Positions 29,686 through 38,860 are shown, numbered from the stretch's first letter. The stretch is 64,000 nt of DNA from Chitinophaga sp. LS1 (GCF_034274695.1 NZ_CP128362.1:1240001-1304000); one strand, 5' to 3'. Notes: a model not told the origin generated them from the letters alone. Made by a program: numbers and translations.

Positions 29686-30783
29686 ATGTATATACATGAA
29701 TTGGACAGGTGGCCTTTCTTTACTTGGAATAAAGATAAGCTTGGCCCCAAATTAGGAGAAGTAAGATTTCGTCAGGGAAAAATCCTTGGCCAAATGAACG
29801 CTCTTGGATTTAAGCTGCAAGAAGAAACAATGTTACAAACATTAACATTGGATGTAATAAAATCAAGCGAGATTGAAGGTAAGTTGTTAAATCCAGAGCA
29901 AGTGCGCTCATCCATAGCCAGAAGGTTGGGAATTGATATTGCAGGAGCAATATATAGTGAACGTGATGTAGAAGGTGTTGTAGAGATGATGTTGGATGCA
30001 ACTCAGAATTATAAGTCTTCTTTAACTGAAGAAAGACTGTTTGATTGGCATGCCGCACTGTTCCCAACAGGAAGGAGTGGGATGTATAAAATAACGGTTG
30101 CTGGTTGGCGTAATAATACTATGCAAGTTACATCCGGTCCAATGGGTAGAGAAAAAGTACACTTTGAAGCTCCTGCTGCAAATAAAGTGTCAAGCGAAAT
30201 GTCCACTTTTTTACAATGGTTAAACAATGAACAGCAGGTTGACCCTGTAATAAAAGCTGCTATTGCACATCTATGGTTTGTTACTATTCACCCTTTTGAT
30301 GATGGTAATGGTCGTATTGCCAGAGCTATTACTGATATGCAGTTAGCTCGTGCGGACCAGAATAAGCAACGTTTTTATTCGATGTCTGCCCAAATCCAAA
30401 AAGAGCGTAACGAATATTACGATGTACTTGAAAAAACGCAAAGAGGTGATTTAGATATCACTTTATGGCTGGAATGGTTTTTAAATTGTCTATATAGATC
30501 AATGGATCATACCGACCAAACTATAGGTAAAATTTTAGAACGCAGTTATTTCTGGGAAACTCATAATGATATAACATTCAATGTTCGCCAACAAAAAATG
30601 TTGCAAGTGATCTTAGATGATTTCTTCGGAAAACTAAATGTTTCAAAGTGGGCAAAAATGACTAAAATATCCACTGATACAGCATTGAGAGATATTCAGG
30701 ATCTTGTTAAAAAGAATATCCTGGAACAGGAAGGTAGTGGAAAGAATACAAGCTACAGGCTTAAGAATTTTAATAAACAATAG
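29686..30783 (+). CDS. Fic-family protein with DUF4172 N-terminus and C-terminal winged helix
   Basis: 365 residues from ATG 29686 (MYIHELDRWPFF), the natural start of DUF4172-Fic proteins; the frame is open further upstream but that part is non-coding operator DNA. The Fic core HPFDDGNGRIAR lies at about residues 202-213 with the catalytic histidine intact. A possible inhibitory helix segment (SSEIEGKLL, S/TxxxE(G)N-like) lies near residue 60. The C-terminus has a winged helix (WAKMTKISTDTALRDIQDLVKK). Fic enzymes usually transfer AMP from ATP to target proteins. The wHTH and the upstream symmetric repeats suggest autoregulation. Confidence 0.88.
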   Translation: MYIHELDRWPFFTWNKDKLGPKLGEVRFRQGKILGQMNALGFKLQEETMLQTLTLDVIKSSEIEGKLLNPEQVRSSIARRLGIDIAGAIYSERDVEGVVEMMLDATQNYKSSLTEERLFDWHAALFPTGRSGMYKITVAGWRNNTMQVTSGPMGREKVHFEAPAANKVSSEMSTFLQWLNNEQQVDPVIKAAIAHLWFVTIHPFDDGNGRIARAITDMQLARADQNKQRFYSMSAQIQKERNEYYDVLEKTQRGDLDITLWLEWFLNCLYRSMDHTDQTIGKILERSYFWETHNDITFNVRQQKMLQVILDDFFGKLNVSKWAKMTKISTDTALRDIQDLVKKNILEQEGSGKNTSYRLKNFNKQ

Positions 30784-31044
30784 CCTCTTTTGTTATTATC
30801 AAACCGCAGGTGGTGATCTGAAGAATATATAAGATAAGGAATTTCTAAAAAGCGAATAAATAGGAAAAGTTATACTTGAATTATCAACTATTAGAAACCG
30901 ATATATGTAATAATGTATGATGAAAGTTCGGATAACCCAGATAGATTTTGCTAGGTTAACAATGGTTTATTTATAACCCGGAATGTTTGTATATACTAGT
31001 TTTAATATTTAGCCATCGCATTTATCATTAAACCAATAAATTTA
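30784..31044. other. Intergenic with a fragment of the type-B tag
   Basis: Around 30914-30935 the sequence TATGATGAAAGTTCGGATAACC matches the tail of the dispersed element at 26738. Nothing else is recognisable. Confidence 0.4.
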
Positions 31045-31233
31045 ATGGAGCAAATAATACTGGCAGCCTGGCAATCGGATTTTGTTAATCAATATTTATC
31101 TGACAGAAAATCAATATCCCTATTGGTTGCGCAACCAGGAACTACAAAAACAATAACTGTGTTGTATACTGCGTCCCAAATGATCAATAAAGGTTATTCG
31201 GATTCTGTTTTGGTGATTTATTGCTATAGGTAA
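31045..31233 (+). pseudogene. N-terminal fragment of a DEAD/DEAH-type helicase/ATPase
   Basis: 62 codons (AAWQSDFVNQYLSD...LLVAQPGTTKTITVLYTASQMI) match the start of a superfamily 2 helicase or restriction-type ATPase. The P-loop reads PGTTKT instead of PGTGKT, losing the conserved glycine. The frame stops soon after, and no continuation is visible in the following 280 bases. It is a decayed remnant. Confidence 0.7.
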
Positions 31234-31499
31234 TATAGAGTGATAGCGAAGATTAAAGCAAGATTCTAAGGAGATGTACGTATGGTGGTGGTGCTGTCAA
31301 CATATTTTAATTACATATAGACAGCTCGGTAGGGCGGCCGTATTGTTTTACATTCCGTTCAGAAATTGATGATTTGCTTCAGCATAGACATGTCTAAGAA
31401 TTATGAAATTAATTCATAACACATAATTGGCACATTAGTAATGGTTGTGAAGGCTCTTATCTAAGGTATGCTTAAGTCCTTTATCATAGATTTTATTTT

Positions 31500-31507
31500 T
31501 AACTTTG
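31500..31507 (+). promoter_or_regulatory. -7 promoter box TAACTTTG directly before the AAA-ATPase gene
   Basis: An exact TAnnTTTG match ends 5 bases before the ATG at 31513. Transcription starting about 6 bases downstream would give a leaderless or nearly leaderless message. Confidence 0.55.
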
Positions 31508-31512
31508 TATGT

Positions 31513-33045
31513 ATGAGGAAATATCCGATAGGTATACAAGATTTCAATGAAATACAAAATGGAGGTTATCTATACATTGATAAGACTCAAATAATCTACA
31601 ATCTAATAGAATCAGGAAAGTATTATTTTCTTAGCCGTCCCAGACGATTTGGAAAATCCCTGTTGCTATCCACTATTAAAGAGATCTTTAGTGGAAACCG
31701 AGAATTATTTAAAGACCTTTGGATCTATGATAAATGGAATTGGGAACAAAAACATCCAGTAATACATTTAAGGCTAAGTAAACTTGACTATCAAAAATTA
31801 GGGCTATACGAAGCTCTTAGTATTGAGATAGGGGTTTTAGCAAAAGAGCAGGGTGTAGAACTGGAATCTAAACATTTAAAAGGAAGATTTGAAGAACTAA
31901 TTCGGAAGGCTTCAGCTAATGGACAAGTTGTTATCCTGATTGACGAATATGATAAACCTATCACCGATTACCTGGAGGATCTGGAAAAAGTAGAGGAAAA
32001 CCGGTCCATATTTAAGAGCTTTTATTCTGTATTAAAGGATTCAGACCCCTATATTCGTTTGTTGCTACTTACCGGAGTCAGCAGATTTCCTAAAGTGAGT
32101 ATTTTTTCTGATTTAAATAACCTGAATGATATTACAATCCATCGAAAATATGCAACAATTGCAGGAATTACCCAACAGGAATTGGAGAGCGGTTTTGCGG
32201 ATGAGATTGAAGAAATACAGCAACATCAACCTGATTTTTTAGGGAAGTTGAAGTCATGGTATAATGGTTATGCCTGGCATGAAGAAGCAGAACGTGTATA
32301 CAATCCATTTTCTTTACTGAAATATATGGATGGTCGTGATTTCAGGAATTACTGGTTTCATACCGGTACGCCTACCTGGTTGGTGAACCTTATGAAACAA
32401 AATAGGGAATATGATCTGGAAACCGTACATATTGGCGAGAATGCATTAAGCAATTTTAATGTAGAACATATAGCTGTGATACCCGTACTATTTCAAACAG
32501 GATACCTGACCATTAAAGGATATAATTCCAATAATAGATTGTATGAGTTGGGATACCCAAATACAGAAGTAAAAGAAAGTCTGACGGACGCACTGTTGAG
32601 TGCTTATAGAAATGTATTTCCAGGCAATGACTCAATGTCTGTTACAGATGATTTGAGCGAGGTATTGAAAAAAAATGATATGTCTCAAATGATCAAAGCA
32701 TTGGATGTACTGTTATCAACTATTCCTTATGATCATTGGAAAGCAGAGAGTGAATCGATTTTTCATATCATTGTGCATCTCTCCTTTAAACGCTTAGGTT
32801 TTGATGTACGCAGTGAAGTACATAGTGCTACCGGTAGGTGCGATGTGCTTGTATTCACTGATCAATATATTTTTGCGTTAGAATTAAAACTGAATAGCTC
32901 TGCGAATTTGGCCCTTGAGCAGATTTTTCAGAAAGGATATTTGCGTCCCTATCAAATGGATGCAAGAAGGAAAATCGCTATAGGCATCAATTTTTCCTCT
33001 GAGAAAAGAGCTGTTCAGGACTTTTTGGTTAAAGAAATAGAATAA
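31513..33045 (+). CDS. AAA-ATPase-like / PD-(D/E)XK nuclease-like protein
   Basis: 510 residues from ATG 31513 (MRKYPIGIQDF), the conserved start of this family; the 15 codons upstream to 31468 are not conserved-looking. The N-terminal AAA-like domain has the Walker A variant SRPRRFGKS (41-49) and Walker B VVILIDEYDKP. The C-terminal part has the nuclease-superfamily pattern GRCDVLVFTDQYIFALELKL. Family proteins of this build (PF09820 plus PF08011) are abundant paralogues in Bacteroidota. Their role is not established, but a defence or toxin-like role is often suspected. The gene looks intact. Confidence 0.88.
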   Translation: MRKYPIGIQDFNEIQNGGYLYIDKTQIIYNLIESGKYYFLSRPRRFGKSLLLSTIKEIFSGNRELFKDLWIYDKWNWEQKHPVIHLRLSKLDYQKLGLYEALSIEIGVLAKEQGVELESKHLKGRFEELIRKASANGQVVILIDEYDKPITDYLEDLEKVEENRSIFKSFYSVLKDSDPYIRLLLLTGVSRFPKVSIFSDLNNLNDITIHRKYATIAGITQQELESGFADEIEEIQQHQPDFLGKLKSWYNGYAWHEEAERVYNPFSLLKYMDGRDFRNYWFHTGTPTWLVNLMKQNREYDLETVHIGENALSNFNVEHIAVIPVLFQTGYLTIKGYNSNNRLYELGYPNTEVKESLTDALLSAYRNVFPGNDSMSVTDDLSEVLKKNDMSQMIKALDVLLSTIPYDHWKAESESIFHIIVHLSFKRLGFDVRSEVHSATGRCDVLVFTDQYIFALELKLNSSANLALEQIFQKGYLRPYQMDARRKIAIGINFSSEKRAVQDFLVKEIE

Positions 33046-33112
33046 TAATTTATCTCCATAATGATATTTCCCACGGATAGAAATGAATATCTCTGCTAAT
33101 AAAACCTCATCT

Positions 33113-33120
33113 TATCTTTG
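33113..33120 (+). promoter_or_regulatory. -7 promoter box TATCTTTG of the SWIM-protein gene
   Basis: Exact TAnnTTTG match 51 bases upstream of the ATG at 33172. No clear TTG was found at the -33 position. Confidence 0.5.
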
Positions 33121-33171
33121 CTTAGTTACTAGCGTACAACAAATTTATTCCAACAAATCTTAATTTTATTT

Positions 33172-34935
33172 ATGCTCACCCTGAAAAATTTTGAGCTACA
33201 GGTAAGTTCAACGATCATACAACGAGGGAGACAGTATTTCGAAGATGGTGCAGTAATCGATCTTGAAGAAACAGATAATAATTATTGGCAGGCTGAAGTA
33301 GCAGGTACTTCAACTTACTCTATTGAAATAAAACTGGGTAATAAAAACAAAATTGAAGATTATTCCTGCGACTGCCCGTATGATGGCGATACATGCAAAC
33401 ATGTTGTCGCTGTATTATTTCTACTAAAAGAAGAGTTGTCTGGTAAAATTGCTCGTGCAAAGAATGCCAACCAGCCGGATTTTAAAAAGTTATTGCAAAA
33501 GATAAATGTAGAAGAGTACCAGGAGTTTATTCTTGCACATGCAACAAAAGATAAGAATTTTAAATCTGTTTTTGAGCTATGGTTCGCGCACAAAGATGAA
33601 CGTATTGATACTGCAAAAAAATATACAGATTTAATCAAAATTATTATCCGGAAGCATGCTTCAGAAGGTTTCATTGATTATCGGGCAACTTACAGTCTTA
33701 CAAATGAAATCAAGAAATTGGTTGCAAAAGGAGATGCGCTACTGGCTAAAAAGAATTTTAGAGAAGCCTTTACCCTGACACGTGCCGTTTTAAAGCAAGT
33801 AACGGAACTTATTGAATATAGTGATGATTCGAATGGGAATATAGGGGATGCCATCTTCAGTATAATACAGCTGATTGAAAATATCTCGCTGGCTAAAGAA
33901 CCAACAATTGAGCTAAAAGAACAAATATTTTCATTTTTACAAACGGAGTTAAGCAATCAGCTTTACTTTGATTACGGAGACTTTGGATATGAGATGATAA
34001 CTGTTTATCAATCTCTGGCAGAGCTATTAAAAAAAGAAAAGGAATTCTTACAGTATGTTGATACGCAGATTGCAAAATACATAGCGGGAAAACGTGATTT
34101 TAGAAAGGATTATTTTCTTGTACGAAAAATTGAATTTTTAAAAGCAATAGGAAAGGAAGGTGAAATAAGGAAACTTATTCAACAGAATTTAGATGTAGTT
34201 GAAATCAGAAAGGGCGAAGTGGAAAGTGCTATCAATAAAAAAGATTTTCTGATGGCAAAAAAGTTAATAGCTGGAGGAATAAAAATAGCCGAAAAGGAAA
34301 AGCATCCAGGTATTGTTTCTGATTGGGAAGAAGAATTACTTCGTGTTGCAATTATAGAAAAAGATAAGGAGACAATCCGATTTTATACAAAGCGATTTGC
34401 TTTTGATCGCTGGTTCAACAGGGATTACTATATTCAATGGAAAAAAACCTTTACTAATACTGAATGGAGAACGGTAATTGAAAAATACATTGAAGATAAA
34501 ATAACCGAAATAAACAAGCAGCATCAAAACAATAAAAGTAAACTATGGTATTCACCAGATGCACTTTCCCTTGATGCGCTCGCGCCTATTTATATTGAAG
34601 AGAAATATTGGGATAGACTCTTAATATTAGTGTGTAAGGAAACAGAATTGGATAGAATATTGCAATATCATGATCATTTATCCAAACATTATCCGACAGA
34701 ATTAGTAGATCTATATATACCTGCATTTGAGCGTAAAGGAGATATTGCAGGTAATCGGGTTGAATACGCAAATCTGGCAGGTAAAATGAAAAGAGTCATT
34801 AAAAGCATTCCTGCCGGGAAAGAAAAAATTATTGGTGTGGCAAAGATGCTAAGCATGAAATATCCTCGTCGGCCGGCCATGATCCAGGAACTGAATAAAG
34901 TCATTATTTTAGAAAAAGGTAAATCCGAACAGTAA
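33172..34935 (+). CDS. SWIM zinc-finger protein
   Basis: 587 residues. The SWIM motif CDCPYDGDTCKH gives zinc ligands C66, C68, C75 and H77 (CxCxnCxH), followed by VVAVLFLL. The remaining 500 residues are helical, repeat-like and lysine/glutamate rich, with no catalytic motif I can identify. SWIM domains bind DNA or protein and often accompany SNF2 helicases. Here no helicase is adjacent, so it is a stand-alone member. It has its own promoter and a terminator hairpin that is now split by an IS. Confidence 0.85.
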   Translation: MLTLKNFELQVSSTIIQRGRQYFEDGAVIDLEETDNNYWQAEVAGTSTYSIEIKLGNKNKIEDYSCDCPYDGDTCKHVVAVLFLLKEELSGKIARAKNANQPDFKKLLQKINVEEYQEFILAHATKDKNFKSVFELWFAHKDERIDTAKKYTDLIKIIIRKHASEGFIDYRATYSLTNEIKKLVAKGDALLAKKNFREAFTLTRAVLKQVTELIEYSDDSNGNIGDAIFSIIQLIENISLAKEPTIELKEQIFSFLQTELSNQLYFDYGDFGYEMITVYQSLAELLKKEKEFLQYVDTQIAKYIAGKRDFRKDYFLVRKIEFLKAIGKEGEIRKLIQQNLDVVEIRKGEVESAINKKDFLMAKKLIAGGIKIAEKEKHPGIVSDWEEELLRVAIIEKDKETIRFYTKRFAFDRWFNRDYYIQWKKTFTNTEWRTVIEKYIEDKITEINKQHQNNKSKLWYSPDALSLDALAPIYIEEKYWDRLLILVCKETELDRILQYHDHLSKHYPTELVDLYIPAFERKGDIAGNRVEYANLAGKMKRVIKSIPAGKEKIIGVAKMLSMKYPRRPAMIQELNKVIILEKGKSEQ

Positions 34936-35058
34936 TCAACTGGAAAGGTTAGGCCTGATTAAATAATCACATCCAATTTCGAATGCTTATAAAGGTGATA
35001 ATAAGCATCTTAGAAATTCATCAAAATTTATTTAAAAAGCAAAACCCGCTCTATGAGC

Positions 35059-36490
35059 TACCGTCTGGACACATTTTATTTCTATTTTTGAAATAAAAAG
35101 TGCAAAGCAGGTATTTTTACGAGATTAAGGACAAGCGATTAATGAATAGGGGTAATTCTATTCTTAATCGCTTGTTTGCTAATAGTGTCCATTCGATTCG
35201 ACGGTTAGCTAGTAATGATTCAGAGGCAAAAGCCATTTACCGTTTTCTACAGAATGACCATGTTAGTGAAGATGAGATCATCAGAAACATGTCTTCTAAT
35301 TGTGTTAACTGCGTTGGAAGCAGGCCTGTCTTGTGCATACAAGATACCAGTGATGTTAATTTATACAATCACAAGAATAGGATAAAAAAGGACGATTATA
35401 TTGGTACGACAAATGCGGCAACTAATGGTCTTGGGTTTCATATACATCCGGGACTTGTGATAGATGCAGAAAGTTTCATGCCTTATGGTTTTTCAACAAT
35501 AAAGATTTGGAACAGATCCCATGAACAGGCGAAGAAAGATGTTAGCCATCAAAAAAAGATGCTTCCTATAGAGGGTAAGGAATCTTATAGATGGATAGAG
35601 ACTTCACTAAAAAGTAAACAAGCTTTACAGTCAGCCAGTGAAATTATTATAATCCAGGACAGAGAAGGAGATATTTATGAACAATTTGCAATTGTTCCCG
35701 ATTCTAAGACACACTTGCTTATCAGGGCCAAAACAAATCGGATACTACAAGGAAAACAAAAGCTCTTTGAATATCTTTCCAGCCAGCCTTTACAAGGCTC
35801 CTATGAGGTTAAAGTAGAAGGTGATAAAAGGAGAAGTACAACAAAAAGAACTGCAAAAATAGAGGTTCGTTTTTCGGCAGTGACGATCAGTGGAAATAAT
35901 TATATTAATAAAAATCTTCCGAAAAATATAAGCCTATATGCAATAGAAGCTAAAGAGGTTGGTGATGATATAAAGACCCCCATTCATTGGAGATTATTAA
36001 CTACAAAAAGGGTAGACGATTTGCAAACAGCATTGCTTTGTATAGAATGGTATACCTGCCGTTGGGTTATCGAAGAAGTGTTTCGAATTTTAAAGAAAGA
36101 AGGTTTTAATATTGAGGCGAGCGAATTATCGCAGGCCAAAGCTATACGAAAGCTATGCTTGATGATGCTTGAAACTATTATCAAACTCTTCATTATGCAA
36201 ATCGCATATGCAATACCCGAAGAATCATGCCCTCATAGTTGTTTCTCCGCGGAAGAAGTGGAATGTTTAGAACATCAGATCGAACAGTTAGAAGGCAAAA
36301 CGGATAAACTGAAAAACCCATATACATCTTCCGATTTGAAAAGATATATATGGGCTATAGCCAGATTAGGTGGCTGGAAAGGCTATCTATCCGAACGAAA
36401 ACCCGGCATCACTACTTTTTGGATGGGGCTGCAGAAATTTACTGCAGTCATGCAAGGCTGGATTCTTTTTAGAGATCTGTCCAGACGGTA
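35059..36490 (+). mobile_element. IS4-family insertion sequence (1432 bp)
   Basis: Perfect 13-base terminal inverted repeats TACCGTCTGGACA (35059-35071 and the complement ending at 36490) are flanked by identical 11-base direct repeats GCTCTATGAGC (35048-35058 and 36491-36501). A duplication of 10-12 bases is normal for IS4-family elements. The element contains a single intact transposase gene and looks recent. Confidence 0.9.
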
Positions 36491-36491
36491 G
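35100..36491 (+). CDS. IS4-family transposase
   Basis: 463 residues from a GTG at 35100. DDE-type features are visible: the first aspartate in CIQDTSDVNLYNHKN, the second in IIIQDREGDIYEQF, and the Y-(2)-R-(3)-E-(6)-K signature in YTCRWVIEEVFRILKKEG. This is the IS4 family, near the IS50 group. The last base of the TAG stop (36491) is supplied by the target-site duplication, so the stop depends on the insertion site. Confidence 0.9.
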   Translation: MQSRYFYEIKDKRLMNRGNSILNRLFANSVHSIRRLASNDSEAKAIYRFLQNDHVSEDEIIRNMSSNCVNCVGSRPVLCIQDTSDVNLYNHKNRIKKDDYIGTTNAATNGLGFHIHPGLVIDAESFMPYGFSTIKIWNRSHEQAKKDVSHQKKMLPIEGKESYRWIETSLKSKQALQSASEIIIIQDREGDIYEQFAIVPDSKTHLLIRAKTNRILQGKQKLFEYLSSQPLQGSYEVKVEGDKRRSTTKRTAKIEVRFSAVTISGNNYINKNLPKNISLYAIEAKEVGDDIKTPIHWRLLTTKRVDDLQTALLCIEWYTCRWVIEEVFRILKKEGFNIEASELSQAKAIRKLCLMMLETIIKLFIMQIAYAIPEESCPHSCFSAEEVECLEHQIEQLEGKTDKLKNPYTSSDLKRYIWAIARLGGWKGYLSERKPGITTFWMGLQKFTAVMQGWILFRDLSRR

Positions 36492-36516
36492 CTCTATGAG
36501 CGGGTTTTGCTTTTTT

Positions 36517-36600
36517 GCGGGCCGGGGGGACAAGTTTCGAACCTGTTCGTGGATGATTTATCTAAAATATATGTTTTTATTAGCGAAATATGCTATTGAA
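36517..36600. repeat. Dispersed hairpin-plus-tag element, copy D (tag part)
   Basis: GCGGGCC, GGGGGACAAG, TTTCGAACCTG and GATGATTTATCTAAAAT follow the IS-split hairpin at 35036/36491. The hairpin plus tag together form the complete element. Confidence 0.7.
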
Positions 36601-36621
36601 ATCAAATTATATAAAACTGTT

Positions 36622-36782
36622 GTGTACCCATCTATGTCTATTACGGTGATACTGGTCCGGCCCAAACGGAGGATATGCTCCGTTGGAGCTGGCCCAATGA
36701 CCTCCGTATTAGACACCCATCTATTCTGAATTACTCAAACTCTAAAGCAAGATTGCATACTGTTTCGATTGACGGGAACTAA
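36622..36782 (+). pseudogene. C-terminal fragment of an unidentified gene
   Basis: An open frame reads VPIYVYYGDTGPAQTEDML, then WSWPNDLRIRHPSIL, and ends at TAA 36780-36782. It has protein-like composition but no start codon or known family, and it looks like the tail of a lost gene. Confidence 0.35.
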
Positions 36783-36907
36783 GCTATCATTTTCAGTATT
36801 ATTTATTATTAAAGTGTATTCACGGTGAATATTTTCACCAAATGATGAATTCTTGCGGAAAACATTAGTCAGCGACATCTCAATTTTAATTTTATATCAA
36901 ACTAAAA

Positions 36908-36940
36908 TTGGGAATATTTTCTTCAATATTTGTATTTTTG
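36908..36940 (+). promoter_or_regulatory. Promoter of the hipBA locus
   Basis: TTG at 36908-36910, 22 bases, then an exact -7 box TATTTTTG at 36933-36940. The hipB ATG lies 19 bases downstream. Confidence 0.65.
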
Positions 36941-36958
36941 ATGAAAATATGCATCATA

Positions 36959-37255
36959 ATGAAGTCAAAAAAGCATATTCTTTTTCCTAAGCAGCAGGTT
37001 CTACTGGAAGAGTTTGGTAACAGGATATCGCTTGCAAGGAAACGTCGTAGGTTAACTGCTACTCAAGTTGCAGAGCGTGCAGCTATTGATAGGGGGACAC
37101 TAAGAGCGATAGAGCAAGGCAGCCCCTCCGTTTCCATTGGCGCGTTTATCAATGTATTAAGAGTGCTAGGTCTTCAGAATGAAATAACAAAATTGCTTGA
37201 AGAGGATCCTGTTGGAAGAAAATTACAGGATTTGAGATTAATGAATAAGAACTAA
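36959..37255 (+). CDS. hipB: HipB-like XRE-family antitoxin/regulator
   Basis: 98 residues from ATG 36959 (MKSKKHILFPKQQ). The longer frame from 36908 begins upstream of the probable transcription start. A helix-turn-helix of Cro/CI type covers residues about 20-70 (NRISLARKRRRLTATQVAERAAIDRGTLRAIEQGSPSVSIG). It is followed at once by a hipA-like gene that is broken. In intact systems HipB binds and neutralises the HipA kinase and represses the operon. Here it may survive as an orphan antitoxin. Confidence 0.85.
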   Translation: MKSKKHILFPKQQVLLEEFGNRISLARKRRRLTATQVAERAAIDRGTLRAIEQGSPSVSIGAFINVLRVLGLQNEITKLLEEDPVGRKLQDLRLMNKN

Positions 37256-37260
37256 TTGAA

Positions 37261-37760
37261 ATGGCCAATACTGACATTTGGGTATATGCACATTGGAAAA
37301 GCATGGCTCAACATAAGTAAGCTCATTGGTTCGCTTTCCGCAGATTTAGGTAAAACGGGGCAACAATTCAGTTTTAAATACCATAGGGACTGGCTTGAGT
37401 CTGCAGAGCAGTTGTTGCTGGATCCGGAAATAGGATGGTATACAGGCACACAATATCCAATAGAAAAGGAGAATTTTGGTGTGTTTGTAGATTCCATGCC
37501 AGGCACCTGGGGTAGAAGATTAATGCAGAGAAAAGCCGCACAATCAGCAAGAGAAAAAAATGAGCACCGACCACGTTTAACCGATTTGGGCTATCTCCTC
37601 CAGGTTAGTGACTTTACAAGAATGGGAGCATTGCGCTTCAAACTTCATCCTGATGGTCCTTTTTTGAACAACGATAATGAAAAGCCCATTCCCCCATGGG
37701 CACATATTCGTGAGCTGCAGCAAAGTGCAGAAAAATTTGAGGCAAATCTGGTATTACTAA
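37261..37760 (+). pseudogene. hipA: Broken hipA: N-terminal part only, with a frameshift
   Basis: The natural start is ATG 37261 (MANTDIWVYAHWKSMAQ). Its frame closes at codon 20, and the family sequence continues in another frame as KLIGSLSADLG...FSFKYHRDWLE, LYLDPEIGWYTG-like and FGVFVDSMPGTWGRRLM. The match stops near 37755 at ELQQSAEKFEAN, before the kinase core. The N-terminal HipA domain alone cannot phosphorylate its target. The break abuts an unrelated toxin tip, so this is gene disruption. A matching C-terminal fragment lies at 42515. Confidence 0.85.
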
Positions 37761-38412
37761 CGTGGATTTTCAGGTAAAGCTGAAATTAAAGAACGATTCT
37801 GAAGTTTTTAAGGATTTAAAGGGATTGCAAAATGAATTAATCAAACAGTTTCCAGGTTTGTTCAAAGATGTGAGAGACGGTAATACTACCTATTCTGGTT
37901 CCATTAGCATTGAATTTGTAGATGAACTGAAGAAGGGTGTAGATTTTGGAACCGCTCTTGTTGACGATCCAGGTACGCCTGGAGGAGGATTGACAACTTT
38001 TGTAAATACAAAAGTTAATGGGAACACCGTTAATCCATATGATTCCAGAAGTGGCGTAGCTCTTAATACTCCTCGCGAAACAGCCACTGTGGCACGAGAT
38101 ATACTTCATGAATTAATTCATACTGCAGGACCAAATCACACAGATGACGCAAATCAGGCCACAGATATTCAAATAATCGCAACACCTATCATGGCTCCCG
38201 ACGGATCCCTAATAAGAGTAAACAGAATCCTTGGTCCTGGAGCCCGTTTGGATTTGATAATACATAACATAATGAGCTATCCGGGTATTAAACTTAATGG
38301 GAAGCCAATAAACGAATATGTACCGAATAAATTTGATCGAAGTAAGGTAAGTCCAGGACAGATACTTCAAATCATTAAACAAATAGATACCGATGAGCAG
38401 AAAACGAAATAG
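37741..38412 (+). CDS. Orphan metzincin-like toxin tip (RHS C-terminal type)
   Basis: The frame runs from about 37741 (SGITNVDFQVKLKLK) with GTG 37762 as first possible start, giving 216 residues. It contains the full metzincin zinc signature HELIHTAGPNH (HExxHxxGxxH) and, downstream, NIMSYPG, which fits a Met-turn. The lack of a proper start and of any RHS core upstream shows it is a displaced C-terminal toxin domain. It lands in the broken hipA. The next gene overlaps its end by 20 bases and encodes a secreted protein that is the obvious immunity candidate. Without a leader it is probably not delivered. Confidence 0.75.
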   Translation, partial: GKSGITNVDFQVKLKLKNDSEVFKDLKGLQNELIKQFPGLFKDVRDGNTTYSGSISIEFVDELKKGVDFGTALVDDPGTPGGGLTTFVNTKVNGNTVNPYDSRSGVALNTPRETATVARDILHELIHTAGPNHTDDANQATDIQIIATPIMAPDGSLIRVNRILGPGARLDLIIHNIMSYPGIKLNGKPINEYVPNKFDRSKVSPGQILQIIKQIDTDEQKTK

Positions 38413-38860
38413 GAGAGTCCTTTTAATCTTTGCATTACTATTTTATTTCTTTAAGTCAGTAGGGCAGCAATATAGTTGCTGCGATAGAGAAATCAAACCT
38501 TTTATTGAAGCCTTTAGGGAAGCAGAATCAGGGGAAATGGACTATACAGATACTTTTAAAAAAAGTATACGCCTGATTTTTGAAAAGGAATTTGATGATA
38601 GTATTATGGTGATGTTAGATGATAGTATTATTTACAATTCCATGATTATAACAAATAAACCTTATGCTCCCAGGGCTAAGTTTATTGATGTGGATTATTC
38701 CATGAAAAAAGATACACCATATTTGGTTATTAAAAGAGCAGATGGGAAATGCATCTGGTTCTATCTGATACCAGGTCATCGTGTTGCCTATATTAACTAT
38801 TTTAAAGACCCTGGTGTGTGGATGGTAGAATTGTCAAATATACATAGGCAGTATATTTAG
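38393..38860 (+). CDS. Putative immunity protein for the metzincin-like tip
   Basis: 155 residues. It overlaps the tip by 20 bases. The N-terminus (RKRNRRVLLIFALLFYFFKSVGQQYSC) is a signal peptide, so the protein would act in the periplasm or envelope, where an imported metallopeptidase would act. The mature part is small, acidic and without known motif. Gene order tip-immunity, tight overlap and export signal are the arguments for an immunity role. The assignment is inferred from context. Confidence 0.65.
   Translation: MSRKRNRRVLLIFALLFYFFKSVGQQYSCCDREIKPFIEAFREAESGEMDYTDTFKKSIRLIFEKEFDDSIMVMLDDSIIYNSMIITNKPYAPRAKFIDVDYSMKKDTPYLVIKRADGKCIWFYLIPGHRVAYINYFKDPGVWMVELSNIHRQYI

Larger units (their letters stand above)
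35036..36516. terminator. Hairpin terminator split by an IS insertion
   Basis: Left half at 35040-35058 (AAAACCCGCTCTATGAGC preceded by GC) and right half at 36491-36516 (GCTCTATGAGCGGGTTTTGC plus T-run). Removing the IS and one 11-base duplicate restores a stem of GCAAAACCCGCTC with GAGCGGGTTTTGC closed by a 3-base loop and TTTTTT. It would have terminated the SWIM gene. Confidence 0.8.
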
